Of a stretch of DNA of 9,017 nt, positions 1 to 6,898 are shown piece by piece; position 1 is the first letter of the stretch; each line of letters begins with the position of its first letter. The position numbers and the translations under genes were made by a program. This DNA is from Anaerobacillus sp. (lineage in GTDB: Bacteria > Bacillota > Bacilli > Bacillales_H > Anaerobacillaceae). A model generated the notes under the pieces. That model was given only the letters and a program-made list of their open reading frames with translations, did not search any database and was not told where the DNA came from. Where the stretch lies: assembly GCA_007120055.1 (NCBI GenBank), contig SKOL01000516.1, forward strand, positions 1-9,017. The letters are read 5' to 3'.

Positions 1-1595
1 AGTCCTCGACTGATGATCAAGGAGGAGACACATCTGCACCGTCAGATAACGAAACAGATGAGGGAACAGATGATGAACCTGCTGCAGAGGGACCACAATA
101 TGGTGGTGAAATCGTATTAGGATCATCTGGTGAGCCAGTATTATTTAATGCACACTATCACCAAGACTCAGCAAGTGCTGATAAAACTGATTTAATTTTT
201 GCTGGTTTAATGCGTGCCAATGAAAACCTTGAAATGGAGCCTAGAATAGCTGTTGATGAGCCACATATTTCTGAAGATGGCTTAGAGTGGACGTATACAC
301 TTCGTGAAGGTGTTTTATTCCATGACGGAGAAGAAGTAACTGCTGACGATGTCGTTTTCACTTATGAAATTTTCTTACATGAAGACTACACTGGTCCACG
401 TGCAGGAAGTTTTACAGCTTTAGAAAAAGTAGAAGCAATCAATGATTATGAAGTTAAATTTACATTAAATGAGCCAGATGCTCGTTTCCCAACATTAATG
501 AGCTACGGTATTTTACCTTACCATATTTTGGGTGACATCCCAATTGCTGATTTAGAAGACTACCGTGAGTTTAACATTGAAAAGCCAATCGGTGCTGGTC
601 CGTTTGAATTTGTAAGCTGGACTCCAGGACAAAACTTAGTATTAACTGCGTTTGAAGATTATTACGACGGTCGACCATACCTTGATAAAGTAACATTCCG
701 TTTCGCAGCTGACTCTAATGCTCTTGTTTTATTAATGCAAACAGGAGACATTGACTGGATGGTTGCACCACCAACGGAATTACCTACAATTGAAACATTT
801 GACCATGCAAAGATTTCTAATACATTAGCCTTACGTTATGACTATATTGGTTGGAACTTACAAAATCCATTGTTTGAAGATGTAGCAGTTCGTCAAGCTT
901 TAACAATGGCCATCGATCGTCAAGAAATAACAGAAACAATTATGGAAGGTAACGCTACAGTTGCTCATGCTCCTGTATCGCCATTAAGTTGGGCTTATAA
1001 TGATAATGTTGCTAAGTTTGACTTTGATCCAGACAAAGCATCGCAAATTCTTGCGGATGCTGGCTGGGAGCCAGGGTCAGATGGAATTCTTGAAAAAGAT
1101 GGCGAAAGATTCTCATTCACAATCCTTTCTAACGACGGAAATGTTGTACGTCGTGATATTGGGATTATCGTTCAACAATACTTAGGCAATATCGGTATTG
1201 AAGTTAGAGCTGAACAAATGGAATGGGGAGCTTTCCTAGATAAGATCAACCCGCCAAACTATGATTTTGATGCTGTAGTATTAGCATGGGGTCTAGCTCT
1301 TGATCCAGACCCTAGTGCAATTTGGCATTCAAAAGAAATTGAAGCAGGTTTAAATAACATCAGCTATAGAAACGACCGAGTTGATGAAATTGCTGACACT
1401 AATACTTTAATCCTTGATCAAGCAGAACGTGCGGCAGCACTAGCTGAAGTATGGGAAATCTTAGCTGAAGAACAACCATACACTTTCTTATATTACCCAG
1501 AACAGTTTGTTGCACTAAATAAAAGCGTTGAAGGATTCACTCACCACCCACGTGTTAACATGTACCGTGTTAGTGATTGGTGGATTAACGAGTAA
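1..1595 (+). CDS. appA: AppA-like peptide-binding lipoprotein, 5' end cut by window
   Basis: This is the extracellular substrate-binding component (SBP_bac_5 family) of an oligopeptide ABC importer. The reading frame is open from base 3 and gives 530 codons before TAA at 1593-1595. The signal peptide and lipobox cysteine lie outside the window. The visible protein opens with an acidic Ser/Thr/Asp/Glu-rich linker, followed by the start of the folded domain (PQYGGEIVLGSSGEP). From the Met codon at 210 it aligns without gaps over 461 residues with the receptor at 4081-5751, with about 82 differences (about 82% identity by hand count). Family features include the FHDGEEVTADDVVFTYE block, GPFEF and the RQALTMAIDRQEI segment. 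It is the last gene of its unit: a terminator follows, and no permease genes lie between it and the next appD. The assignment to peptide transport is secure. The exact substrate is unknown, and the symbol rests on similarity to the copy in the complete operon. Confidence 0.88.
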   Translation, partial: SSTDDQGGDTSAPSDNETDEGTDDEPAAEGPQYGGEIVLGSSGEPVLFNAHYHQDSASADKTDLIFAGLMRANENLEMEPRIAVDEPHISEDGLEWTYTLREGVLFHDGEEVTADDVVFTYEIFLHEDYTGPRAGSFTALEKVEAINDYEVKFTLNEPDARFPTLMSYGILPYHILGDIPIADLEDYREFNIEKPIGAGPFEFVSWTPGQNLVLTAFEDYYDGRPYLDKVTFRFAADSNALVLLMQTGDIDWMVAPPTELPTIETFDHAKISNTLALRYDYIGWNLQNPLFEDVAVRQALTMAIDRQEITETIMEGNATVAHAPVSPLSWAYNDNVAKFDFDPDKASQILADAGWEPGSDGILEKDGERFSFTILSNDGNVVRRDIGIIVQQYLGNIGIEVRAEQMEWGAFLDKINPPNYDFDAVVLAWGLALDPDPSAIWHSKEIEAGLNNISYRNDRVDEIADTNTLILDQAERAAALAEVWEILAEEQPYTFLYYPEQFVALNKSVEGFTHHPRVNMYRVSDWWINE

Positions 1596-1609
1596 TCAAT
1601 ATTTCTGGT

Positions 1610-1639
1610 GAAAGGGAGACAATAGTCTCCCTTTTCTTT
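1610..1639 (+). terminator. Factor-independent terminator after first receptor gene
   Basis: A 10-bp perfect stem (1611-1620 with 1625-1634) closes a 4-base AATA loop. A G-U pair can extend it at 1610/1635. The right arm runs into TTTTCTTT. It lies 15 bases after the stop codon and should end the upstream transcript, separating it from the next operon. Confidence 0.85.
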
Positions 1640-1820
1640 ATGGTTTATGAAAAAATTATAACTTCAAATTTTTCTGTTAATAAATTATATCGATATTATT
1701 TATTTGTAAATTGATTTACTTTACTAAATGAATAAAGGGAGAAAACAGTAAATATCACAATAATCCAGGTGTTTGATTTTATTGCGTTAAAGCACCGAAC
1801 TAAAAGGAATTTTCTATTTA

Positions 1821-1850
1821 TTGACCCAATTCAAAAAAATAGTGTAATAT
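1821..1850 (+). promoter_or_regulatory. Upstream member of tandem promoter-like pair
   Basis: TTGACC at 1821-1826 is followed after 18 bases by TAATAT at 1845-1850. The -10 matches the vegetative consensus at 4 of 6 positions. GTGTAATAT at its 3' end recurs exactly 31 bases downstream, which suggests that the two promoter-like units arose by a short duplication. Confidence 0.4.
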
Positions 1851-1852
1851 GA

Positions 1853-1881
1853 TTGACACATTTGCTAAGTTGGTGTAATAT
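1853..1881 (+). promoter_or_regulatory. Likely main promoter of the app operon
   Basis: A perfect TTGACA -35 at 1853-1858 is separated by an ideal 17 bases from TAATAT at 1876-1881, with TG directly before the -10. The predicted start would be near 1888, giving a leader of about 130 bases before appD. This is the best sigma-A-type promoter in the spacer. The -10 is only 4/6, so regulation or help from an activator is possible. Confidence 0.55.
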
Positions 1882-1928
1882 TCAGTGTGTAGTGAAAAAT
1901 TATTATTTTCAAAAAACATTTTTTGTTA

Positions 1929-1943
1929 AATTGTTAGAAAATT
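1929..1943 (+). promoter_or_regulatory. CodY-box-like operator
   Basis: AATTGTTAGAAAATT matches the CodY consensus AATTTTCWGAAAATT at 13 of 15 positions, with mismatches at positions 5 and 7. A weaker overlap-type site, TATTTTCAAAAAACA (11/15), lies just upstream at 1904-1918. Both fall about 20-55 bases downstream of the predicted transcription start, where a bound repressor could block elongation. CodY represses peptide-uptake genes in Bacillus when branched-chain amino acids and GTP are plentiful, so the site fits the operon's role. CodY binding here is inferred from motif match alone. Confidence 0.45.
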
Positions 1944-1944
1944 G

Positions 1945-1968
1945 TTTCTTTTGTAATAATAAAAGAAA
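1945..1968 (+). repeat. Short perfect inverted repeat in appD leader
   Basis: TTTCTTTT (1945-1952) and AAAAGAAA (1961-1968) are perfect complements around an 8-base loop. The stem is mostly A-T and lies directly after the CodY-like box, about 50 bases before appD. It could be an operator half-site pair or a weak leader hairpin. It could also be a by-product of the base composition. Confidence 0.3.
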
Positions 1969-2018
1969 ATGGTAGATTACTAGAATGAGTGAATAAAATA
2001 GGTGGTGAATAGCAGCTG

Positions 2019-2996
2019 ATGTCGACGTTGTTAGAAGTAAAAAACTTAAAAACCCACTTTTTTTCGAAAAATAAAGTTTTTCCAGTAGTTGACGGATTAG
2101 ACTTTAACGTAAAAAAAGGTGAAACGTTAGCTATTGTTGGTGAATCAGGTTCTGGGAAGAGTATAACGTCTTTATCTATTATGGGACTTGTGCCAAAGCC
2201 TGGTGGAAAGACAGTTGCTGGTGAAATTATTTTTGATGGTACTGATTTATTATCATTAAGTGAAAATGAAATGTATAAAGTTCGCGGGAATGATATTGCG
2301 ATGATTTTCCAAGAACCGATGACTTCATTAAATCCTGTTTTAACGATAGGTGAACAAATTACAGAAGTTTTAATTTACCATAAAAAGATCTCAAAAAAAG
2401 AAGCTAGGCAAAGAGCGGTTGATTTGCTGAAAATCGTAGGTTTTGCACGAGCTGAAGAAATCTTAGATGATTATCCGCACAGATTATCAGGTGGAATGAG
2501 ACAAAGAGTAATGATTGCGATGGCAATGAGTTGTGATCCGAAATTATTAATTGCCGATGAACCTACAACAGCATTGGATGTGACTGTTCAAGCACAAATA
2601 TTAGAGCTAATGAAAGATTTATCTCATAAATTTGACTCATCGATTATTTTAATTACTCACGATTTAGGAGTTGTAGCAGAATTAGCTGACCGCGTTTTAG
2701 TTATGTATGCTGGTCAAGTCGTTGAAGAGTCTGAAATTGTTGAACTATTTGATAACCCATTACATCCATATACACAAGGGCTATTAGGGTCAGTACCGAA
2801 AATTAATGAAGAACAAGAGCGTTTGTCATCGATCGGTGGAAATGTTCCTTCTCCTGATAATTTTCCGAAAGGTTGCCGGTTCTCTACTCGGTGTCCTCAC
2901 GTTATGGAGAAATGCATAGAAAATCAACCTGATCTAATCGAAGTTTATCCAGGTCGTAAATCACGTTGTTTCTTGCATGAGGAAGGAGATAGCTAA
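2019..2996 (+). CDS. appD: Oligopeptide ABC transporter ATP-binding protein AppD
   Basis: This is one of the two cytoplasmic ATPases that power peptide import. The 325-residue protein has Walker A GESGSGKS (41-48), Q-loop Gln98, ABC signature LSGGMRQR (156-163), Walker B LLIADE (176-181) and switch His214, so it should be catalytically competent. The C-terminal OppD/DppD extension (about 250-325) includes the HPYTQGLL and SPDNFPKGC blocks. It also carries Cys286, Cys292, Cys299 and Cys317, spaced C-X5-C-X6-C-X17-C, a pattern that binds a [4Fe-4S] cluster in structurally studied relatives. The ATG is preceded by AGGTGGTGA at 2000-2008 with a 10-base gap. It is the first gene of the operon, and its stop is one base before the appF start. 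Length and order match Bacillus appD. Its N-terminal half is about 93% identical to the partial copy at 8518. Confidence 0.93.
   Translation: MSTLLEVKNLKTHFFSKNKVFPVVDGLDFNVKKGETLAIVGESGSGKSITSLSIMGLVPKPGGKTVAGEIIFDGTDLLSLSENEMYKVRGNDIAMIFQEPMTSLNPVLTIGEQITEVLIYHKKISKKEARQRAVDLLKIVGFARAEEILDDYPHRLSGGMRQRVMIAMAMSCDPKLLIADEPTTALDVTVQAQILELMKDLSHKFDSSIILITHDLGVVAELADRVLVMYAGQVVEESEIVELFDNPLHPYTQGLLGSVPKINEEQERLSSIGGNVPSPDNFPKGCRFSTRCPHVMEKCIENQPDLIEVYPGRKSRCFLHEEGDS
2983..2988 (+). promoter_or_regulatory. Ribosome binding site deciding the appF start
   Basis: AAGGAG lies inside the last codons of appD, 9 bases before the ATG at 2998. An in-frame upstream ATG at 2977 has no such site and overlaps the Shine-Dalgarno sequence itself, so 2998 is the better start. 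The arrangement suggests translational coupling of the two ATPases. Confidence 0.75.
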
Positions 2997-2997
2997 G

Positions 2998-4014
2998 ATG
3001 AGCACTGCTACTTTAAATGATAGCAAGACTAATAATGAGGCAAAATCAGATATTTTATTAGAAGTTAACGGTCTAAAAAAGTACTTTCCAGTAAAGTCAG
3101 GAATTCTTCAAAAGACCGTGGGACACGTCAAAGCGGTTGATGATGTTAGCTTCTTTATAAAAAAAGGAGAAACATTTGGCCTTGTAGGTGAGTCTGGTTG
3201 TGGGAAATCGACGGCTGGAAGGTCGATCATTCGTTTATATGAACCGACCGATGGACAAATTCTTTTCGATGGAGAAGATATTTCATATTTAAAAGAAAAA
3301 CAGTTGAAGCCTTTTCGTAAAGATATTCAAATGGTGTTCCAAGATCCGTTTTCTTCATTAAATCCAAGAAAAACGGTTGGGACGATTTTAGAGGAACCAT
3401 TTCGAGTTCATAATTTATATACGAAAGCGGAAAGAAAAGAGCGAGTTGAACACCTTTTAGATCGTGTTGGGTTGATGCCGCAATTACGTGACCGTTATCC
3501 CCATGAATTCTCGGGTGGGCAACGACAAAGAATTGGGATCGCTCGCGCATTAACACTTAATCCGAAGTTGATTATTGGAGATGAACCGGTATCCGCACTG
3601 GACGTTTCCATCCAATCACAAGTTTTAAATATTATGAATGACTTGCAACAAGAGTTTGGGTTAACGTATTTATTTATCGCGCATGACTTATCAGTCGTTA
3701 AACATATTTCAGACCGTATTGGTGTTATGTATTTAGGTCGTATGATGGAAGTTACTGACAAAAGAACATTGTACAAAAATCCGATGCATCCATATACACA
3801 AGCATTACTTTCGGCGATACCAAAATCGCATCCAAGTGAAGTGAAGCGTGAAAGAATTATTTTAAAAGGTGATGTACCAAGCCCATCGAATCCGCCAAAA
3901 GGTTGTGTATTCCATACACGTTGTCCGCAGGCGATGGATCATTGTAAAGAAATTGTACCTACGTTACAAGAGTTAGAGCCTGGTCACTTTGTTGCTTGCC
4001 ATTTATATGAATAA
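2998..4014 (+). CDS. appF: Oligopeptide ABC transporter ATP-binding protein AppF
   Basis: This is the second cytoplasmic ATPase, which pairs with AppD on the AppB/AppC channel. From the ATG at 2998 it has 338 residues. A short polar N-terminal extension (1-18) precedes Walker A GESGCGKS (64-71), Q-loop Gln115, signature FSGGQRQR (171-178), Walker B LIIGDE (191-196) and switch His229. The KAVDDVSF segment and the PFSSLNP stretch after the Q-loop are typical of OppF/DppF. The C-terminal extension carries Cys303, Cys309, Cys316 and Cys334 with the same C-X5-C-X6-C-X17-C spacing as AppD. All catalytic motifs are intact. It starts one base after the appD stop, and a 66-base gap with a small hairpin separates it from appA. 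Length and position agree with Bacillus appF. Confidence 0.92.
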   Translation: MSTATLNDSKTNNEAKSDILLEVNGLKKYFPVKSGILQKTVGHVKAVDDVSFFIKKGETFGLVGESGCGKSTAGRSIIRLYEPTDGQILFDGEDISYLKEKQLKPFRKDIQMVFQDPFSSLNPRKTVGTILEEPFRVHNLYTKAERKERVEHLLDRVGLMPQLRDRYPHEFSGGQRQRIGIARALTLNPKLIIGDEPVSALDVSIQSQVLNIMNDLQQEFGLTYLFIAHDLSVVKHISDRIGVMYLGRMMEVTDKRTLYKNPMHPYTQALLSAIPKSHPSEVKRERIILKGDVPSPSNPPKGCVFHTRCPQAMDHCKEIVPTLQELEPGHFVACHLYE

Positions 4015-4029
4015 ATAGCAAGCAATAAC

Positions 4030-4044
4030 TAGAGTCCAACTCTA
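4030..4044 (+). repeat. Small hairpin between appF and appA
   Basis: TAGAGT (4030-4035) and ACTCTA (4039-4044) form a 6-bp stem with a CCA loop, 15 bases after the appF stop. No T-run follows, so it is not a terminator. It could mark an RNA processing or stability site ahead of the receptor gene. Confidence 0.35.
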
Positions 4045-4080
4045 CATTAAATAAACAAATAAAAATAAGGGGGATTTACT

Positions 4081-5751
4081 TTGAAAACAAAAAAATCACT
4101 ACTCGTATTGTTAAGTATGATTTTCGCGTTATCACTATTTTTAGTAGCTTGTGGCGGAAATGACACAGCTACAGACACGCAAGATGAAAGTTCAACTCCA
4201 TCTGACAATAACGATGGAGACACAACTGAAGAAGCTACACCTGGAGAGCCTCAATACGGTGGAGACTTAGTATTAGGTACTTCTGGAGAGCCAGTAATTT
4301 TTAATGCAAACTATCACCAAGACTCAGCAAGTGCTGATATAACAGACTTAGTGTTTGCTGGTTTAATGCAATCTAACGAAAATTTAGAAATTGTGCCTAA
4401 TATGGCCGTTGACCAACCAGAAATTTCTGAAGATGGTCTAGAGTGGACGTACACTCTTCATGAAGGAATTCTTTTCCATGATGGTGAAGAAGTAACAGCT
4501 GAAGACGTAGTGTTCACGTATGAAATTTTCTTACATGAAGATTATACTGGTCCTCGTGCTGGTAGCTTTACAGCTTTAGAGAAAGTTGAAGCATTAAATG
4601 ATTATGAAATTAAGTTTACATTAAATGAGCCAGACGCTCGTTTTGCAACATTAATGAGCTATGGTATTTTACCGTATCATATTTTAGGAGATATTCCTAT
4701 TGCTGACTTAGAAGACTACCGTGAGTTTAACATTGAAAATCCAATTGGTTCTGGTCCATTCGTATTTGAAAGCTGGACTCCAGGACAAAACATTAAACTT
4801 ACTGCTTTTGAAGACTACTTCGATGGTCGTCCATATGTTGATACAGTAACATTCCGTATTGCATCTGATGCAAACGCATTAGTATTATTACTTGAGACTG
4901 GTGACATCGATCACATGATCGCACCAACAACTGAATTAGCAACAATTGAAACTTATGACCATGTTAACCTTTCAAATGTATTAGCTTTACGCTATGACTA
5001 TATTGGTTGGAACTTAGATCGTCCATTATTTGAAGACGTTCGTGTTCGTCAAGCATTAACAATGGCAATTGATCGTCAAGAAATTGTTGAAACAGTAATG
5101 GAAGGTAATGCTGAAGTTGCTCACGCACCAGTATCTCCATTAAGCTGGGCATACAATGATAATGTACCTACATTTGACTACGATCCAGAAGGCGCTAAAG
5201 CATTATTAGAAGAAGCTGGTTGGACTCCAGGTGATGATGGAATTTTACAAAAAGACGGTGAAAGATTGTCATTCACAATCCTTTCAAACAGTGGTAACGT
5301 TGTTCGTCGTGACATCGGTATCATCGCACAACAATACCTTGGTCAAATCGGTGTTGAAGTAAAAGCTGAACAAATGGAGTGGGGAGCGTTCTTAGACCAA
5401 ATTAACCCTCCAAACTTTGATTTTGATGCTGTAGTGTTAGCTTGGGGCTTAGCTCTTGACCCAGATCCAAGTGCAATTTGGCACTCAAAAGAAATTGAAA
5501 ATGGACTTAACAGAAGTGCTTATAGAAACGATCGTGTTGATGAAATTGCAGATACGAACACGAAAATTCTTGATCAAGCAGAGCGTGCAGCAGCACTTGC
5601 TGAAGTATGGGAAATTTTAGCTGAAGAGCAACCGTACACGTATTTATTCTACCCAGAGCAATTCGTAGCAATGTCAAAAGACGTACATGGATTTACACAT
5701 CACCCACGTGTAGATATGTACAAAGTGAACGAATGGTGGTTAGATCGTTAA
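4081..5751 (+). CDS. appA: Oligopeptide-binding lipoprotein AppA
   Basis: This is the membrane-anchored extracellular receptor that captures peptides and delivers them to AppB/AppC. It starts with TTG, 6 bases after AAGGGGGA (4067-4074), and has 556 residues. Residues 1-23 form a lipoprotein signal peptide with a KTKK n-region and a hydrophobic core. The lipobox is LVAC, so the lipidated cysteine is Cys24. Residues 27-58 are an acidic, low-complexity linker rich in Asp, Glu, Thr and Ser. The SBP_bac_5 fold begins near QYGGDLVLG (58-66) and runs to the end, with FHDGEEVTAEDVVFTYE (132-148), GPFVF (225-229) and RQALTMAIDRQEI (323-335). It sits between the ATPase and permease genes, as appA does in Bacillus. 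It is about 82% identical to the receptor at the window start, with the differences spread along the domain. Peptide transport is well supported. Substrate length or preference cannot be read from the sequence. Confidence 0.92.
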   Translation: MKTKKSLLVLLSMIFALSLFLVACGGNDTATDTQDESSTPSDNNDGDTTEEATPGEPQYGGDLVLGTSGEPVIFNANYHQDSASADITDLVFAGLMQSNENLEIVPNMAVDQPEISEDGLEWTYTLHEGILFHDGEEVTAEDVVFTYEIFLHEDYTGPRAGSFTALEKVEALNDYEIKFTLNEPDARFATLMSYGILPYHILGDIPIADLEDYREFNIENPIGSGPFVFESWTPGQNIKLTAFEDYFDGRPYVDTVTFRIASDANALVLLLETGDIDHMIAPTTELATIETYDHVNLSNVLALRYDYIGWNLDRPLFEDVRVRQALTMAIDRQEIVETVMEGNAEVAHAPVSPLSWAYNDNVPTFDYDPEGAKALLEEAGWTPGDDGILQKDGERLSFTILSNSGNVVRRDIGIIAQQYLGQIGVEVKAEQMEWGAFLDQINPPNFDFDAVVLAWGLALDPDPSAIWHSKEIENGLNRSAYRNDRVDEIADTNTKILDQAERAAALAEVWEILAEEQPYTYLFYPEQFVAMSKDVHGFTHHPRVDMYKVNEWWLDR

Positions 5752-5761
5752 GTTTCAAGTG

Positions 5762-5800
5762 ATGTAAGGAGCTAAGGGGGCGCGAGCGTCCCCCTTACAT
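5762..5800 (+). repeat. Strong GC-rich stem-loop just after appA
   Basis: Eight pairs (5773-5780 with 5790-5797), including five G-C pairs, enclose GC pairs and a CGAG loop. ATGTAA at 5762-5767 can instead pair with TTACAT at 5795-5800 to extend the stem if the bases between are bulged. The stem begins about 11-22 bases after the stop codon. The following sequence (TCCTTATACTTTT) is not a clean T-run. A 3' stem that protects the receptor transcript is therefore as likely as a terminator. Confidence 0.65.
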
Positions 5801-5802
5801 TC

Positions 5803-5861
5803 CTTATACTTTTAAAGACTATAACTTTATATAACCTTGTTATAGGTTTTATAAGTATAAG
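5803..5861 (+). repeat. Large AT-rich inverted repeat in appA-appB spacer
   Basis: Two 22-base arms (5803-5824 and 5840-5861) are complementary at 19 positions, with one further G-U pair, around a 15-base loop. The arms are nearly all A and T. Heptamers GCGAGCG (5782-5788) and CGCTCGC (5873-5879), also perfect complements, flank the pair. The function is unknown. It may help set transcript levels between appA and appB. Confidence 0.6.
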
Positions 5862-5871
5862 AAAAACGAAG

Positions 5872-5880
5872 GCGCTCGCT
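5872..5880 (+). repeat. GCGCTCGCT motif, first copy
   Basis: GCGCTCGCT here recurs at 7962-7970, and both copies continue with TAG or CAG. The nonamer is strikingly GC-rich for this DNA and occurs only in spacers in this window. It may belong to an interspersed intergenic repeat. Two copies are too few to prove that. Confidence 0.35.
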
Positions 5881-5882
5881 TA

Positions 5883-5910
5883 GGAACTTGGCGATAAGCC
5901 AAGTTTTTCT
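5883..5910 (+). terminator. Terminator-like hairpin between appA and appB
   Basis: AACTTGGC (5885-5892) pairs perfectly with GCCAAGTT (5898-5905) around a GATAA loop, followed by TTTCT. Within the operon this would act as a partial terminator that lowers appBC transcription relative to appDFA. GAAAAAC at 5861-5867 is complementary to GTTTTTC at 5903-5909 and could compete for the right arm, giving an alternative, terminator-disrupting fold. I see no clear promoter between this hairpin and appB. Confidence 0.55.
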
Positions 5911-5939
5911 GTTAAATCCAAAGTGAAGGAGTAAAGAAG

Positions 5940-6887
5940 ATGACGACGTATATTATTCGACGACTAATAATGATGATTCCGATCCTGTTTGGAATTTCAG
6001 TTATCTCCTTTGCCATTATGTATGCGGCACCGGGAAAACCAACAGTAATGGATTTAGATCCAGATATTTCGGTAGAAGCACGTGAAGCACAAATGGAGAG
6101 ATTAGGTTTAAATGACCCGCCTCATATTCAATATATTAATTGGATGAGCAATGTTGTTAAAGGTGATTTCGGTACATCATTTACTAAAAAACAGCCAGTT
6201 CGAGATATGATTGCCGATCGTTTACCCAATACATTAATATTAATGATCTTTTCAACAATATTAGCAGTGATTATTGCGATACCGTTTGGGGTGCTATCAG
6301 CCACTAAACAGTATTCGAAATTAGATTACGGGGTTACAATTACGTCATTTTTAGGACTAGCTACTCCTAACTTTTGGTTAGGATTAATGTTAATTATGCT
6401 GTTTTCCGTCCAGTTAGGGTGGACACCAGTAGGTGGAGTTTCTACATTAGGTGGAGAATTTAATTTATTAGACCGGCTTCACCATTTAATCTTGCCAGCC
6501 ATTGTTTTAGCAACGGCGGATATGGCAGGTCTGACTCGTTATACACGATCTAGTATGTTAGAAGTTATTAATCAAGATTACATCCGAACAGCAAGAGCAA
6601 AAGGCTTCCGAGAGAAAACGGTTATTTATAAGCACGGATTACGCAACGCACTAATTCCGATTATTACGATCTTCGGGTTAATGTTACCTACATTTATTGG
6701 TGGTTCAGTAATTGTTGAACAATTATTTAGTTGGCCAGGTATTGGGCATTTATTCATTAGTGCTACTTTTGAGAGGGATTACCCTGTCATTATGGCGATT
6801 ACGATGTTCGGTGCTGTACTAACCGTTATTGGTAACTTAATCGCAGACATTCTTTATGCTGTATTAGATCCAAGGATCGAGTATTAG
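5940..6887 (+). CDS. appB: Oligopeptide ABC transporter permease AppB
   Basis: This is one of the two inner-membrane channel subunits of the peptide importer. It has 315 residues with the usual DppB/OppB N-terminus (TTYIIRRLIMMIPILFGISVISF), whose first membrane helix spans about 9-30. A long extracytoplasmic segment follows (about 31-97). Further hydrophobic stretches lie near 98-121, 132-159, 182-199, 237-260 and 284-306. The cytoplasmic EAA-type loop that docks the ATPase is around 201-245, with RTARAKGF at 216-223. PGIGHLF (266-272) and the C-terminal LDPRIEY are family hallmarks. The start has GAAGGAGT at 5925-5932 at good spacing. The gene lies 188 bases after appA and 11 bases before appC. 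Length fits the family, and no defects are seen. Confidence 0.93.
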   Translation: MTTYIIRRLIMMIPILFGISVISFAIMYAAPGKPTVMDLDPDISVEAREAQMERLGLNDPPHIQYINWMSNVVKGDFGTSFTKKQPVRDMIADRLPNTLILMIFSTILAVIIAIPFGVLSATKQYSKLDYGVTITSFLGLATPNFWLGLMLIMLFSVQLGWTPVGGVSTLGGEFNLLDRLHHLILPAIVLATADMAGLTRYTRSSMLEVINQDYIRTARAKGFREKTVIYKHGLRNALIPIITIFGLMLPTFIGGSVIVEQLFSWPGIGHLFISATFERDYPVIMAITMFGAVLTVIGNLIADILYAVLDPRIEY

Positions 6888-6898
6888 GAGGTAGTGAA

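Larger units (their letters stand above)
1640..2018 (+). other. AT-rich regulatory spacer upstream of appD
   Basis: These 379 bases hold no credible gene. The stretch is very AT-rich with many short T and A runs. It contains two tandem promoter-like sequences (1821-1881), CodY-box-like sequences (1904-1918, 1929-1943, and a weaker 11/15 match at 1668-1682), two short inverted repeats (1910-1925, 1945-1968) and the appD ribosome binding site (2000-2008). The nonamer GATATTATT at 1692-1700 fits the RATANTATY consensus of the repressor ScoC (Hpr), which controls app and opp in B. subtilis. A match this short is expected by chance in such AT-rich DNA. Confidence 0.6.

Noticed and set aside
1910..1925. 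CAAAAAACATTTTTTG palindrome as a terminator
   Set aside because: The 2-base loop and pure A-T stem would not form a stable RNA hairpin, and it would end the operon's own leader. It is probably a result of A and T runs.
2977..2997. Alternative in-frame upstream start for appF
   Set aside because: It would overlap the end of appD and contain the Shine-Dalgarno sequence that serves the ATG at 2998. No other ribosome binding site fits it.
3227..3776. Two overlapping minus-strand open frames inside appF (93 and 109 codons)
   Set aside because: They lie wholly within an intact ABC ATPase, have no ribosome binding site, and encode no recognisable protein.
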